Positions 27,373-36,271 of a stretch of DNA of 64,000 bases are shown here, one piece after another (the first letter of the stretch is position 1; each line of letters starts with the position of its first letter). Below the pieces are notes generated by a model. The model did not search any database. It was given only the letters and a program-made list of their open reading frames with translations, and was not told where the DNA came from. Position numbers and translations under genes: made by a program. This stretch comes from Foetidibacter luteolus (GTDB lineage Bacteria; Bacteroidota; Bacteroidia; Chitinophagales; Chitinophagaceae), in the NCBI RefSeq assembly GCF_009650435.1, contig NZ_VVIP01000078.1, forward strand, positions 19,480 to 83,479, written 5' to 3'.

Positions 27373-27469
27373 GCGCTTCAACGCCAAAAAACAGGCAAAC
27401 TAAATAGCCGGTACACCAACTATAAACTGTTTTGTATATCATTGCAAACCATAATGCCAAAAACATTTC

Positions 27470-28768
27470 ATGTATCCCAATCTCTACTATTTATTCAAAG
27501 ATTTATTCGGAATAAGCCTGCCTGCCTTAAAAATAGTTAACAGCTTTGGCTTTTTTGTGGCTGTATCTTTTCTTATATCCGCATGGGTACTGGTAAAGGA
27601 GCTTAGACGCAAACAGGCAGAAGGGTTATTAACTTATTCCGATTCAGTAGTTACGGTGGGGGAGCCCGCAAGTGCGGGAGAAATGTTGCTGAACTTTATA
27701 TTAGGGTTTATACTGGGCTACAAAATACTGGGGGTTTTTATTATTAAGGGGGCGTTGGATAATCCGCAGGCATTTATCTTTTCCGGCAGGGGCAGCCTGC
27801 CTGCAGCCCTGGTGCTGGGCGGCTTGTTCGCCTGGTTAAAATGGAGAGAAAAAAACAAAGTAAAACTTGCCAAGCCAGAAAAAAGGACCATACGGTTGTG
27901 GCCAAGCGACAGGGTTGGAGATGTGGTGATTATTGCCGCAGCCTCGGGCTTTATTGGCGCCAAAATTTTTGACAACCTGGAAAACTGGGACAGGTTTATC
28001 CAAAACCCCGTTGGCAACCTGCTATCGCCCAGCGGCCTTACCTACTACGGCGGCTTAATATGCGCCACCATTGCTTTGGGCTATTACTTTAAAAAACATA
28101 AGATACCCTATGTACATATCTGCGATGCGGCAGCACCAGTGCTATTGCTGGCTTATGGACTGGGAAGAATAGGTTGCCAGGTTGCCGGAGATGGCGACTG
28201 GGGTATTGTTAACAGTGCCTACGTAAGCGATGCTGCGGGTAAAGTATCACCTGCCGCACCCGGGCAGTTCCAGGCTGCTTTGCAGTCAAATACCACATTC
28301 TATCTTCAGCAATTCGGGTCTGTTAATAATGTACACCATAAACCATTTTCCGGTTTTGCAGGCCTGCCAGACTGGTTTTTTGCCTACACTTATCCCAACA
28401 ATGTAAACGGCGAAGGTGTTGCCATACCTGGGTGCGATTGGGGCGAATATTGCAACCGCCTTCCGTTACCTGTATACCCAACGCCATTGTATGAAATTAT
28501 TATGTGCCTGCTGCTTTTCGCACTGGTTTGGGCCTTGCGTAAAAAAATAAAAGTGCCAGGCCGCATATTTGCCGTTTACCTTATACTAAACGGGCTGGAA
28601 AGGTTTTTTATCGAGAAAATAAGGGTCAATACTACCTATAACCTTTTTGGCTTTCACCCCACACAGGCTGAAATCATATCTACGCTGCTTGTTGTAGCCG
28701 GCATCGCTTTATATGCGTATGCGCCCAAAATAAAAACCCCGGTTTACGAAAGCCTGGAATCAAAATAG
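27470..28768 (+). CDS. lgt: Prolipoprotein diacylglyceryl transferase (long form)
   Basis: Integral membrane enzyme that transfers diacylglycerol from phosphatidylglycerol to the lipobox Cys of prolipoproteins. At 432 residues it is much longer than the ~290 of E. coli Lgt, with an N-terminal expansion and an insert after residue ~245. Recognisable signature parts are GRIGCQVAGDGDWG (~232-245), PTPLYE and NGLERFFIEKIRVN near the C-terminus. The E. coli HGGL motif (H103) is YGGL here, Tyr at ~193. Several lipoproteins encoded in this window (VWA, DUF4349 and 54310-54753) would be substrates. Confidence 0.93.
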   Translation: MYPNLYYLFKDLFGISLPALKIVNSFGFFVAVSFLISAWVLVKELRRKQAEGLLTYSDSVVTVGEPASAGEMLLNFILGFILGYKILGVFIIKGALDNPQAFIFSGRGSLPAALVLGGLFAWLKWREKNKVKLAKPEKRTIRLWPSDRVGDVVIIAAASGFIGAKIFDNLENWDRFIQNPVGNLLSPSGLTYYGGLICATIALGYYFKKHKIPYVHICDAAAPVLLLAYGLGRIGCQVAGDGDWGIVNSAYVSDAAGKVSPAAPGQFQAALQSNTTFYLQQFGSVNNVHHKPFSGFAGLPDWFFAYTYPNNVNGEGVAIPGCDWGEYCNRLPLPVYPTPLYEIIMCLLLFALVWALRKKIKVPGRIFAVYLILNGLERFFIEKIRVNTTYNLFGFHPTQAEIISTLLVVAGIALYAYAPKIKTPVYESLESK

Positions 28769-28803
28769 TGCGGTTTATTTTTAAGACAGTTTAGACAAAA
28801 TTT

Positions 28804-28898
28804 CAGGGCGTGCCCCAGGGGTCGGGCTTTTCGCTATTACTCCGCCACAGTGCCGGGCTGCGAGGGCTTCAGCGGGGTAGCCGCTTCAATCCCTCACG
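28804..28898 (-). repeat. Family A structured repeat, copy A4
   Basis: Minus-oriented copy with GGGATTGAAGCGGCTACCCC, a GAAGCCCTCGCAGCCC inner part, GCGGAGTAATAGCG, AAAAGCCCGACCCC and a CCCCTGGGG hairpin. It lies between the convergent lgt and oxidase genes, a position where a bidirectional terminator would serve. Confidence 0.85.
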
Positions 28899-28916
28899 CA
28901 GGCATAGGCTGGCTTA

Positions 28917-30263
28917 TCAGCTTCCGTAAATGTTTTTGCTCAGGAAGTCGTTTCTAAATTTCCCCGTGGGGTCATACTCTTTCGCCAGTTGAATAAAATC
29001 ACCATAGCGCTCGTACAAAGACTTTAGCCGGGCATTGGGAATGGAGAACAGCTTACCCCAATGCGGTTTTACATTAAACGGCGACAGCTCTTTTTCAATT
29101 ATGGGCAACAGCTTGCTAACCGCATCCCACTCCTGCTTCCACGTAAAATGTATGGCCACGCTGTCTTGTTTATAGCAAGGGCTCATCCACAAATCATCAG
29201 CGGCAATAGTACGTATTTCCGATATGAACAAATGCGGCCCCACCTGTTTGCCCAAGCGGGCTATAGCCTGTATGGCTTCAACCGCATGGCGGCGCGGCAC
29301 AAAAAATTCAGACTGCAACTCCTTACCGCTGCTGGGCGTAAAGCCCATTTTAAAATGCGGCATGCGTTCGTACCAGGGGCCCGGTATGCCTAACTGTTCA
29401 GTACAATGCTCTGCAGAAAGTTCAGCAATTGGGTGCAGGTTTTTTGAAGCTGCAATCGCACCAAAAAATTCGGCTTCTTTGTTAAATGGGGCGCCAGGCT
29501 CTGCCTTGCTTTTAATCCATACCTCGTTAATGCTGTCGCTTTGCCAATCTGTAAAAAGGCTAACACTGTAACCTGCTGATTCAATTTCCTCAAAATGATC
29601 CTTAAGCTCGCTCATGGGCAACCGCTCATACACTACCTGACGCATGGCAAAGTTGGGCTGCAGGTTAAGGGTAACTTTCGAGATAAAACCCAAAGCGCCC
29701 AGCGATACCACCGCACCGGCAAACTTATCGCCATCTTTTTGTCTTGACAGTTGCACAACATCGCCCGAAGCTGTTACCAATTCCAAAGCAGCCACGGCTG
29801 TTGCCAGGTTCCCGTTTTTATCCCCTGAACCATGCGTGGCGGTGGCGCAGGCCCCAGCTATGGATATATGCGGCAAAGAAGCAAGGTTATGCAGGGCAAA
29901 CCCATTACTTTCAAGATACGGGCATAGCTGCCCGTACTTTATCCCGGCGCCCACTGTTACCGTGGCGGCTTGTTTATCCAGTTCTATTACCTTATCAAAT
30001 TTTCCAGAAGATACAAGCTGATGGGTGCTGTCTGCAATGCCGTTGAAGCAATGCCGGGTGCCCAACGCCTTCATTTTGCTGTACTTCTTTACCAAGGCCT
30101 TTAGCTGCTCCAATGTCTCAGGAGTATCCAGGTTGGTAGTACTGTATTCGTAATTACCGGCCCAGTTTCTTAGTTTTTCTTTTTGGCTGAAACTTATCAT
30201 AGGCGAAAACATAGCCCCTGTTACCAGGGCTGAAGATAATTTTACAAAGGTTCGTTTGTGCAT
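28917..30263 (-). CDS. FAD-linked oxidase, alditol/aldonolactone oxidase-like
   Basis: 448 residues of the VAO/PCMH flavoprotein fold with a C-terminal D-arabinono-1,4-lactone oxidase domain. The N-terminus (MHKRTFVKLSSALVTGAMFSP) looks like a signal peptide of Tat-like layout with a single KR rather than a twin arginine. The FAD domain follows with ALGTRHCFNGIADS at ~66-79, where His71 is at the position used for covalent flavin attachment in relatives, and ISIAGACATATHGSG. The end, HWGKLFSIPNARLKSLYERYGDF, is typical of alditol/xylitol oxidases and gulonolactone oxidases. Probable substrate: a sugar alcohol or aldonolactone; exact specificity unknown. Convergent with lgt. Confidence 0.9.
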   Translation of the reverse strand: MHKRTFVKLSSALVTGAMFSPMISFSQKEKLRNWAGNYEYSTTNLDTPETLEQLKALVKKYSKMKALGTRHCFNGIADSTHQLVSSGKFDKVIELDKQAATVTVGAGIKYGQLCPYLESNGFALHNLASLPHISIAGACATATHGSGDKNGNLATAVAALELVTASGDVVQLSRQKDGDKFAGAVVSLGALGFISKVTLNLQPNFAMRQVVYERLPMSELKDHFEEIESAGYSVSLFTDWQSDSINEVWIKSKAEPGAPFNKEAEFFGAIAASKNLHPIAELSAEHCTEQLGIPGPWYERMPHFKMGFTPSSGKELQSEFFVPRRHAVEAIQAIARLGKQVGPHLFISEIRTIAADDLWMSPCYKQDSVAIHFTWKQEWDAVSKLLPIIEKELSPFNVKPHWGKLFSIPNARLKSLYERYGDFIQLAKEYDPTGKFRNDFLSKNIYGS

Positions 30264-30350
30264 GTTTCATACGGCTTTGCACTAAAGCTACATGATGGGC
30301 CGGAAAATTTCAAAACTAATATAATTATGAGTGAGCAGGTGTAAATAGCT

Positions 30351-31217
30351 TTAAGCTTTCAGCAATTCCCTCAAACAAAGCTCCAGGCTTTGCTGCCAGG
30401 GTTTGTCTGCAAGGTTATACTGGCCGTGGATTTTAGTGGTATCCATCGCGGAATAAGCAGGACGCTTTGCCGGTGTAGGATAAGCTGTTGTAGGTATGGG
30501 CAGCACATTGCTGTTTAGCTGCGCCTTATCCCGTATGGCAACGGCAAAGTCGTACCAGGAAATGATACCCGCATTGCTGTAATGATAAACACCAGCAACA
30601 AAGCTGCCTGATTTGATGACGGCCATGATTGCATCAGCGAGATCGAAGGCGTAAGTTGGCGAGCCAAGTTGGTCGCTTACAACGCGTATTTCCGGCCTTT
30701 CTTTCATTAACCGCAGCATGGTTTTTACGAAGTTATTACCATAATAACTGTACACCCAGGAAGTGCGGATGATGACTGTTTGAGGGTTGTTTTCCAAAGC
30801 CAGTTTTTCCCCAATCCACTTGGAGTAACCATAATAGTTTACCGGTTCTGCAGGATGGTTAACCGGGTATGGCGCTGTGCCCTGTCCATTGAACACGTAA
30901 TCCGTTGAAATATGAATAAGCTTTGTATTGTACTGTTTGCAAAGCATGGCTATTGCGCCTACCGTTTCGCCATTTACTTTGTACGCATTTTCCTGGTCGC
31001 TTTCGGCTTTATCTACAGCAGTGTAAGCAGCACAGTTAACAAAGTATGCAGGCTGGTATTTTTCAAAAGCAGCAGTTAAAGCATGAGGATTGGAAAGGTC
31101 TGCCTCTTCCCTGCCGAGAAAGACAAAATGATAATCCTCAAAGTTGGGGGTAATGGTTTGCAGCGCATGACCAAGCTGGCCATTTTTACCGGTAACAAGT
31201 ATGACAGGTTTGCTCAT
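30351..31217 (-). CDS. rfbD: dTDP-4-dehydrorhamnose reductase
   Basis: 288-residue NADPH-dependent SDR-fold enzyme that makes the last step to dTDP-L-rhamnose. The nucleotide-binding motif TGKNGQLG is at ~9-16, the catalytic Tyr-Lys pair lies in YYGYSK (Y129/K133) and STDYVFNG precedes it; all are diagnostic of RfbD/RmlD. rfbA, rfbB and rfbC are not in the window. It sits downstream of the UDP-sugar genes on the same strand but is separated from them by a 280-bp repeat-filled gap. Confidence 0.93.
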   Translation of the reverse strand: MSKPVILVTGKNGQLGHALQTITPNFEDYHFVFLGREEADLSNPHALTAAFEKYQPAYFVNCAAYTAVDKAESDQENAYKVNGETVGAIAMLCKQYNTKLIHISTDYVFNGQGTAPYPVNHPAEPVNYYGYSKWIGEKLALENNPQTVIIRTSWVYSYYGNNFVKTMLRLMKERPEIRVVSDQLGSPTYAFDLADAIMAVIKSGSFVAGVYHYSNAGIISWYDFAVAIRDKAQLNSNVLPIPTTAYPTPAKRPAYSAMDTTKIHGQYNLADKPWQQSLELCLRELLKA

Positions 31218-31245
31218 GTAATAAGTTTTAAGTTAACATTCCCCG

Positions 31246-31332
31246 CCTTCGACAAGCTCAGGCTGACAATGCCTTCGACAGGCTCAGGCTGACAATGCCG
31301 ACAACAAGCCTTCGACAGGCCCAGGCTTGACA
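31246..31332. repeat. Three direct copies of a 22-bp motif
   Basis: Three near-identical units of CTTCGACA.GCTCAGGCTGACA at about 31246-31269, 31272-31295 and 31309-31332, the last with one inserted base. The same motif builds the arms of the inverted repeat at 1628-1748. Unit spacing is irregular, so this is not a CRISPR array. Confidence 0.8.
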
Positions 31333-31387
31333 GCACCAGGCAAATGGAAGAGATAAGGATAGTAAATAATTACGCTGTTGCACTTTG

Positions 31388-31482
31388 CGCCAGGGATAGA
31401 AGCGGAAAGCCCGCAACCACCGGAGCCTTAGCGGAGGTGGTGAGGACTTGCAGCGGATAGCCCGGCCCGCAGGGGGCGCCAT
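31388..31482 (+). repeat. Family A structured repeat, copy A5 (swapped inner arm)
   Basis: Begins CCAGGGATAGAAGCGGAAAG and ends TTGCAGCGGATAGCCCGGCC. The inner part differs from copies A1-A4 but is again self-complementary (ACCACC pairing with GGTGGT). It lies in the 280-bp gap between rfbD and the UDP-sugar dehydrogenase gene. Confidence 0.8.
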
Positions 31483-31497
31483 AATAATTTCTTCTCC

Positions 31498-32790
31498 TCA
31501 CAAACTCCAGTAAGCCCTTTTTGAAATTTTGTTCCTGTATATGCCCTTAAGATCGGCTATTAAGCCATGCTCTTTGGTAATGGCGGCAAAATAAGCATCG
31601 CCCAGGTGGCAAAACTCGTCGTGAGAAACCGCGATGATTACCGCGTCGTAGTTATCACCCGGTTTTTCCACCAGTTCAAAACCGTACTCATGCTTTACAT
31701 CGGCACTGCAGGCATTGGGGTCGTACACTTCAACATTAAGATAGTAAGACTCCAGGTTTTCCACCACATCAGCCACTTTTGAGTTGCGTATATCTGTAAC
31801 GTTTTCTTTAAACGTGGCGCCGAGTACCAGTATCCTGGCCTCTTTTATGTTGCCGTTGTATTTAATGATGTGCTGCAATACTTTTTTGGCCACATAATTA
31901 CCCATGGCATCGTTTACATGCCTGCCCGCAAGTACCACCCTTGATATATAGCCCAACTCAGAAGCCTTGTAGGTAAGGTAATATGGGTCAACACCAATGC
32001 AGTGGCCACCAACGAGACCGGGATAAAATCGGAGAAAGTTCCATTTGGTGCCAGCGGCTTCCAATACTTCGGAAGTGCTGATGTTCATTTTATCGAAAAT
32101 AATGGACAGCTCATTCATCAGGGCGATGTTCAAATCACGCTGGGTATTCTCAATTACTTTGGCTGCTTCGGCCACTTTTATGGAGGAAGCTTTGAACACA
32201 CCGGCCTTTACCACAAGGGAATACACTTTTGCTATCTGTTCCGCAGCCTCTTCGTCGCTGCCGGAGACTACTTTTACCACATTTTCAAGCGTGTGTTTTT
32301 TATCGCCGGGGTTTATTCTTTCGGGCGAATACCCTACCTTAAAATCAATACCAGCTTTTAAGCCACTCAGTTTTTCAATAACGGGTACACAATCTTCCTC
32401 GGTACAACCGGGGTAAACCGTGGACTCGAAAACCACATAATCGCCAGGCTTTATTACCTGCCCAACAGTTTTGGATGCCTTTAAAAGCAATGAGATATCG
32501 GGAACTTTGTGCTCATCTACCGGGGTAGGAACAGCAACAATGTAGAAGGAAGCCTCTTTAAGGGCGTTAACGGATGATGTGAAAATGATGTCGGCATTTT
32601 CAAAATCGGATGCGGATAGTTCTCTGGAAGGGTCGGTAGCCTGCTGCATCAGCTTTATCCTTTCTTCGTTGATATCAAAACCAACTACCGGAATTTTTTT
32701 GGCGAAAGCCAATGCAACAGGTAAACCAACATAACCCAGACCCAGCACTGCGAGCCTGGATTGCCTGTTAATTAAAGCAGAAGATATCAT
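31498..32790 (-). CDS. UDP-N-acetyl-hexosamine 6-dehydrogenase (WbpO/TviB type)
   Basis: 430-residue nucleotide-sugar dehydrogenase: N-terminal NAD domain (GLGYVGLP at 16-23), central domain and C-terminal UDP-binding domain. The catalytic Cys is C264 in LVGGHCIGVDPYYL. The segments ESTVYPGCTEEDC, GYSPERINPGD and KWNFLRFYPGLVGGHC place it with the TviB/WbpO/WecC group, which oxidise UDP-GalNAc, UDP-GlcNAc or UDP-ManNAc to uronates, rather than with UDP-glucose dehydrogenases. Its start overlaps the stop of the upstream UDP-xylose synthase gene by 4 bp (ATGA), so they are translationally coupled. Confidence 0.9.
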   Translation of the reverse strand: MISSALINRQSRLAVLGLGYVGLPVALAFAKKIPVVGFDINEERIKLMQQATDPSRELSASDFENADIIFTSSVNALKEASFYIVAVPTPVDEHKVPDISLLLKASKTVGQVIKPGDYVVFESTVYPGCTEEDCVPVIEKLSGLKAGIDFKVGYSPERINPGDKKHTLENVVKVVSGSDEEAAEQIAKVYSLVVKAGVFKASSIKVAEAAKVIENTQRDLNIALMNELSIIFDKMNISTSEVLEAAGTKWNFLRFYPGLVGGHCIGVDPYYLTYKASELGYISRVVLAGRHVNDAMGNYVAKKVLQHIIKYNGNIKEARILVLGATFKENVTDIRNSKVADVVENLESYYLNVEVYDPNACSADVKHEYGFELVEKPGDNYDAVIIAVSHDEFCHLGDAYFAAITKEHGLIADLKGIYRNKISKRAYWSL

Positions 32791-33770
32791 TTATTACTTT
32801 GAAATTCTTTTGGCTGCTTTTGCAGTTCTTCTTTGGGTAAGGATTTAAAATATTCATAGGTTATGCGAAGACCGTCTGCACGGGAAACTTTAGGTTCCCA
32901 TCCTAAAATTTCTTTAGCCTTTGTAATGTTTGGCTGGCGCTGCTTGGGATCATCCACCGGCAGCGGTTTGTAGCTGATTTTTACAGAAGAGCCAGTAAGT
33001 TTAAGCACTTCCTCAGCAAATTCCTTCAATGTTATTTCCACCGGGTTGCCAACATTTACCGGCTTGGCGTAATCGCTCATCAGCAAACGGTAAATGCCTT
33101 CCACCAGGTCGTCAACATAACAAAAACTGCGTGTTTGGCTGCCATCTCCAAATACGGTAAGGTCTTCTCCCCTTAAAGCCTGGCCAATGAACGCTGGTAA
33201 GGCGCGGCCGTCGTTGAGCCTCATGCGGGGGCCGTAAGTGTTAAAGATACGCACAATACGCGTTTCAACACCGTGAAAAGTATGATAGGCCATGGTAATG
33301 GCTTCCTGGAAGCGTTTTGCTTCGTCGTACACACCACGTGGACCTACCGGGTTTACATTACCCCAGTATTCTTCTGTCTGCGGGTGTACAAGTGGATCGC
33401 CATATACTTCGCTGGTGGATGCAACCAATATCCTGGCGCCTTTTGCTTTGGCCAGGCCAAGGCAATTGTGGGTACCCAGCGAACCAACCTTAAGCGTTTG
33501 GATAGGTATTTTAAGATAGTCTATCGGGCTTGCAGGGGATGCGAAATGCAGGATATAATCCAGCGGGCCCGGCACATGGATAAACTTGGAAACATCGTGG
33601 TGATAAAACTCAAAATCTTCCAGCTTAAAGAGGTGTTCGATATTCTTAAGATCGCCGGTTATCAGGTTATCCATGCCTATTACGTGGTAACCTTCCTTTA
33701 TAAAACGGTCGCACAGGTGAGAGCCAAGAAACCCTGCTGCGCCTGTTATCAATACTCGTTTTTTTGCCAT
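32787..33770 (-). CDS. uxs: UDP-glucuronate decarboxylase (UDP-xylose synthase)
   Basis: 327-residue extended SDR enzyme converting UDP-glucuronate to UDP-xylose. The nucleotide-binding motif GAAGFLGSH is at 10-18 and the catalytic YDEAK at 148-152. Segments typical of this enzyme are HDVSKFIHVPGPLDYILHFASPASP and RIVRIFNTYGPRMRLNDGRALP (quoted in part as landmarks). Immediately upstream, on the same strand, is the UDP-glucose dehydrogenase that makes its substrate; downstream it overlaps the HexNAc dehydrogenase. The pair would supply UDP-xylose for exopolysaccharide or glycan assembly. Confidence 0.92.
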   Translation of the reverse strand: MAKKRVLITGAAGFLGSHLCDRFIKEGYHVIGMDNLITGDLKNIEHLFKLEDFEFYHHDVSKFIHVPGPLDYILHFASPASPIDYLKIPIQTLKVGSLGTHNCLGLAKAKGARILVASTSEVYGDPLVHPQTEEYWGNVNPVGPRGVYDEAKRFQEAITMAYHTFHGVETRIVRIFNTYGPRMRLNDGRALPAFIGQALRGEDLTVFGDGSQTRSFCYVDDLVEGIYRLLMSDYAKPVNVGNPVEITLKEFAEEVLKLTGSSVKISYKPLPVDDPKQRQPNITKAKEILGWEPKVSRADGLRITYEYFKSLPKEELQKQPKEFQSNK

Positions 33771-33807
33771 TGGCTTTTCTGATTTGGAAGTTTAGTGTTT
33801 ATGAAGA

Positions 33808-35109
33808 TTAGGGCCTGCCTATGCTTACGTAATGGTAACCCATACCACGAACACGCTCTGCATCAAATACATTACGGCCATCGAAAATAACTTTTGACTT
33901 AAGCAGCTTGGATATTTTTTCAAAATCCGGTGTCCTGAATTCATTCCATTCGGTAGCAATGATCAATGCATCGGCATTTTGAAGCGCCGAATACTGGTCA
34001 TGCGCATACGCCACTTTATAACCCAGCAGTTTCTGCACATTCTTCATTGCTTCGGGGTCAAAAGTGCTGATGCTGGCGCCGGCCTGCGTTAATGCATCAA
34101 TCATATACAAAGCCGGGGCTTCGCGTATGTCATCTGTATTAGGCTTGAAAGCAAGTCCCCACAGTGCAAAATGTTTTCCTTTCAAATCGCCACCAAAGAA
34201 TTCCGCTATTTTCGGAAACAGGTGCAGCTTTTGAGCTTCATTCACCGCTTCAACAGCATGCAATATTTTAAAGTCGTAGTCGTGCTCAACAGAAGATTTA
34301 ATGAGGGCCTTTACATCTTTAGGAAAGCAGCTACCACCATAGCCAATACCAGGGAAAAGAAAACGCCTGCCAATACGCTCATCGCTGCCGATACCACGGC
34401 GTACCATATCCACGTCAGCACCTACCCTTTCGCAAAGCTGGGCAATCTCGTTCATAAACGAAATTTTGGTAGCCAGGAAAGAATTAGCGGCGTACTTGGT
34501 AAGTTCGGCTGACTTCTCATCCATAAAGATGATGGGGTTACCCTGGCGTACATAAGGCGCGTAAAGGTCGTTCATTACTTTACGGGCCCTTTCAGAGGTA
34601 GTACCGATTACCACACGGTCGGGCTTCATAAAGTCGTCAACGGCAACACCTTCACGCAAAAATTCCGGGTTGCTGATTACATCAAACTCACCGGTATAGT
34701 TTTCACGTACTTTGGCAGCTACTTTTTCTGCAGTGCCCACCGGAACGGTGCTTTTATCAATCAGGATTTTATAATCAGTAAGCAGTTTGCCTATTTGTTC
34801 AGAAACGCCGAGGATATAGCTTAAATCGGCGCTTCCATCTTCACCCGGAGGGGTTGGAAGGGCAAGAAAAATAACTTCAGCATCTTTAATGCCTTCAGCG
34901 AGGTTAGTAGTGAAAGAAAGACGCCCTTCTTTCAGGTTCCTGGAAAAGAGTTTTTCGAGGCCGGGTTCAAAAATGGTGATTTCTCCATTTGACAGTTTAG
35001 CAACTTTCTCCGCATCAATGTCCACACACGTTACATAATTGCCTGTTTCAGAAAAACAGGTACCGGTTACCAATCCTACATAACCCGTACCTACTACAGC
35101 GATTTTCAT
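33808..35109 (-). CDS. ugd: UDP-glucose 6-dehydrogenase
   Basis: 433-residue enzyme oxidising UDP-glucose to UDP-glucuronate with two NAD+. NAD motif VGTGYVGLVTG at ~6-16; catalytic Cys261 in GIGYGGSCFPKD; the segments DKSTVPVGTA, NPEFLREGVAVDDF and GLAFKPNTDDIREAPA are characteristic. It lies 37 bp upstream of the UDP-xylose synthase gene and 31 bp downstream of the aminotransferase gene, all on one strand. This makes the likely order aminotransferase-ugd-uxs-dehydrogenase in one operon. Confidence 0.96.
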   Translation of the reverse strand: MKIAVVGTGYVGLVTGTCFSETGNYVTCVDIDAEKVAKLSNGEITIFEPGLEKLFSRNLKEGRLSFTTNLAEGIKDAEVIFLALPTPPGEDGSADLSYILGVSEQIGKLLTDYKILIDKSTVPVGTAEKVAAKVRENYTGEFDVISNPEFLREGVAVDDFMKPDRVVIGTTSERARKVMNDLYAPYVRQGNPIIFMDEKSAELTKYAANSFLATKISFMNEIAQLCERVGADVDMVRRGIGSDERIGRRFLFPGIGYGGSCFPKDVKALIKSSVEHDYDFKILHAVEAVNEAQKLHLFPKIAEFFGGDLKGKHFALWGLAFKPNTDDIREAPALYMIDALTQAGASISTFDPEAMKNVQKLLGYKVAYAHDQYSALQNADALIIATEWNEFRTPDFEKISKLLKSKVIFDGRNVFDAERVRGMGYHYVSIGRP

Positions 35110-35140
35110 GTGCTTTTTGTTTTAGTTTTAGTTTTAGATT

Positions 35141-36271
35141 TTAAGAGTTGATATATTCCAATACAGATGAGGCAATAAACTCTAATTGCTCATCTTCAAG
35201 TTCAGTATGCATTGGCAAGGAAATCACCCTATCTGTAAGCCAGTCTGTAGCCGGCAATTGATAAGCAGAGGCATTATAGGTATGGAACATCTTCTGTTTG
35301 TGCCCTGGCACAGGATAATAGATCATTGAAGGAATGTTACGGGACGCAAGAAACTGGTTAAGTCCATCCCGGTTAGCGCCGTGCAATATTAAGGTATATT
35401 GGTGAAAAACATGCAAAGAATTTTGACTACGTACCGGTACCTGTATTTTAGGATTTCCGGCAAAAGCAGCGTCATAATAGTCGGCAGCCTTTCTGCGGGC
35501 GGCTATATAACTATCCAGTTCGGCCAGTTTTATTTGTAAAATGGCGGCCTGCAAAGTATCCAGCCTGGAGTTACAGCCCACCATATCGTGGTAATACCTT
35601 TTGCTTTGCCCATGATTGGCAATCATGCGCATTTTAGCGGCAAGCTCATCATTATCAGTAAATAACGCCCCGCCATCCCCATAACAGCCCAGGTTTTTAG
35701 ACGGGAAGAACGAAGTGCTGCCAATGGTACCGATAGTGCCCGTTTTTTTGGCAATGCCATTGCTGAAAGTATACTCAGCGCCAATGGCCTGTGCATTGTC
35801 TTCTATCACAAACAAATCATGCTCTTCAGCTATCTGCATAATGGCTTCCATATTACACGGCTGCCCATACAAGTGTACCGGAACAATGGCTTTTGTTTTA
35901 GGGGTAATGGCTTTTTTAATGGCTTCGGGATCTATGCAGAAAGTGTCTTTGTCAACCTCAACAAATACCGGGGTAAGATTTAATAAAGCCACCACTTCTG
36001 TTGTGGCTATATAGGTAAAAGAAGGTGTTATTACCTCATCGCCCGGTTTAAGCTCCAGCGCCATCATGGCAATCTGCAGGGCATCGGTACCGTTGGCACA
36101 GGGTATTACATGTTTAACCCCAAGGTAAAAAGAAAGCGCATCAGCAAATTCCTGCACGGGCTTGCCATTAATAAAGGCTGAGCTTTCCAGCACATCCAGC
36201 ACCGCATTGTCTATTTCCCGCTTAATCTTATGATACTGGCTCTTTAAATCTACCATCTGGATGGGCTTCAT
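35141..36271 (-). CDS. DegT/DnrJ/EryC1/StrS-type sugar aminotransferase
   Basis: 376-residue PLP-dependent aminotransferase acting on keto-sugars linked to a nucleotide. The PLP-binding Lys is K192 in SFFPSKNLGCYGDGG; substrate-side motifs are ANGTDAL (~60), ITPSFTYIATTE and PVHLYGQPCNM. Closest in style to WlbE/WbpE-like enzymes that aminate 3-keto-HexNAc-uronates, which would fit the HexNAc 6-dehydrogenase three genes away, but this is inference. It is the first gene of the minus-strand nucleotide-sugar operon; a 952-bp repeat region lies upstream. Confidence 0.92.
   Translation of the reverse strand: MKPIQMVDLKSQYHKIKREIDNAVLDVLESSAFINGKPVQEFADALSFYLGVKHVIPCANGTDALQIAMMALELKPGDEVITPSFTYIATTEVVALLNLTPVFVEVDKDTFCIDPEAIKKAITPKTKAIVPVHLYGQPCNMEAIMQIAEEHDLFVIEDNAQAIGAEYTFSNGIAKKTGTIGTIGSTSFFPSKNLGCYGDGGALFTDNDELAAKMRMIANHGQSKRYYHDMVGCNSRLDTLQAAILQIKLAELDSYIAARRKAADYYDAAFAGNPKIQVPVRSQNSLHVFHQYTLILHGANRDGLNQFLASRNIPSMIYYPVPGHKQKMFHTYNASAYQLPATDWLTDRVISLPMHTELEDEQLEFIASSVLEYINS

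Noticed and set aside
31246..31332. Possible CRISPR array
   Set aside because: Only three units, spacers of 2-13 bp and no cas genes; the motif is dispersed in other arrangements.
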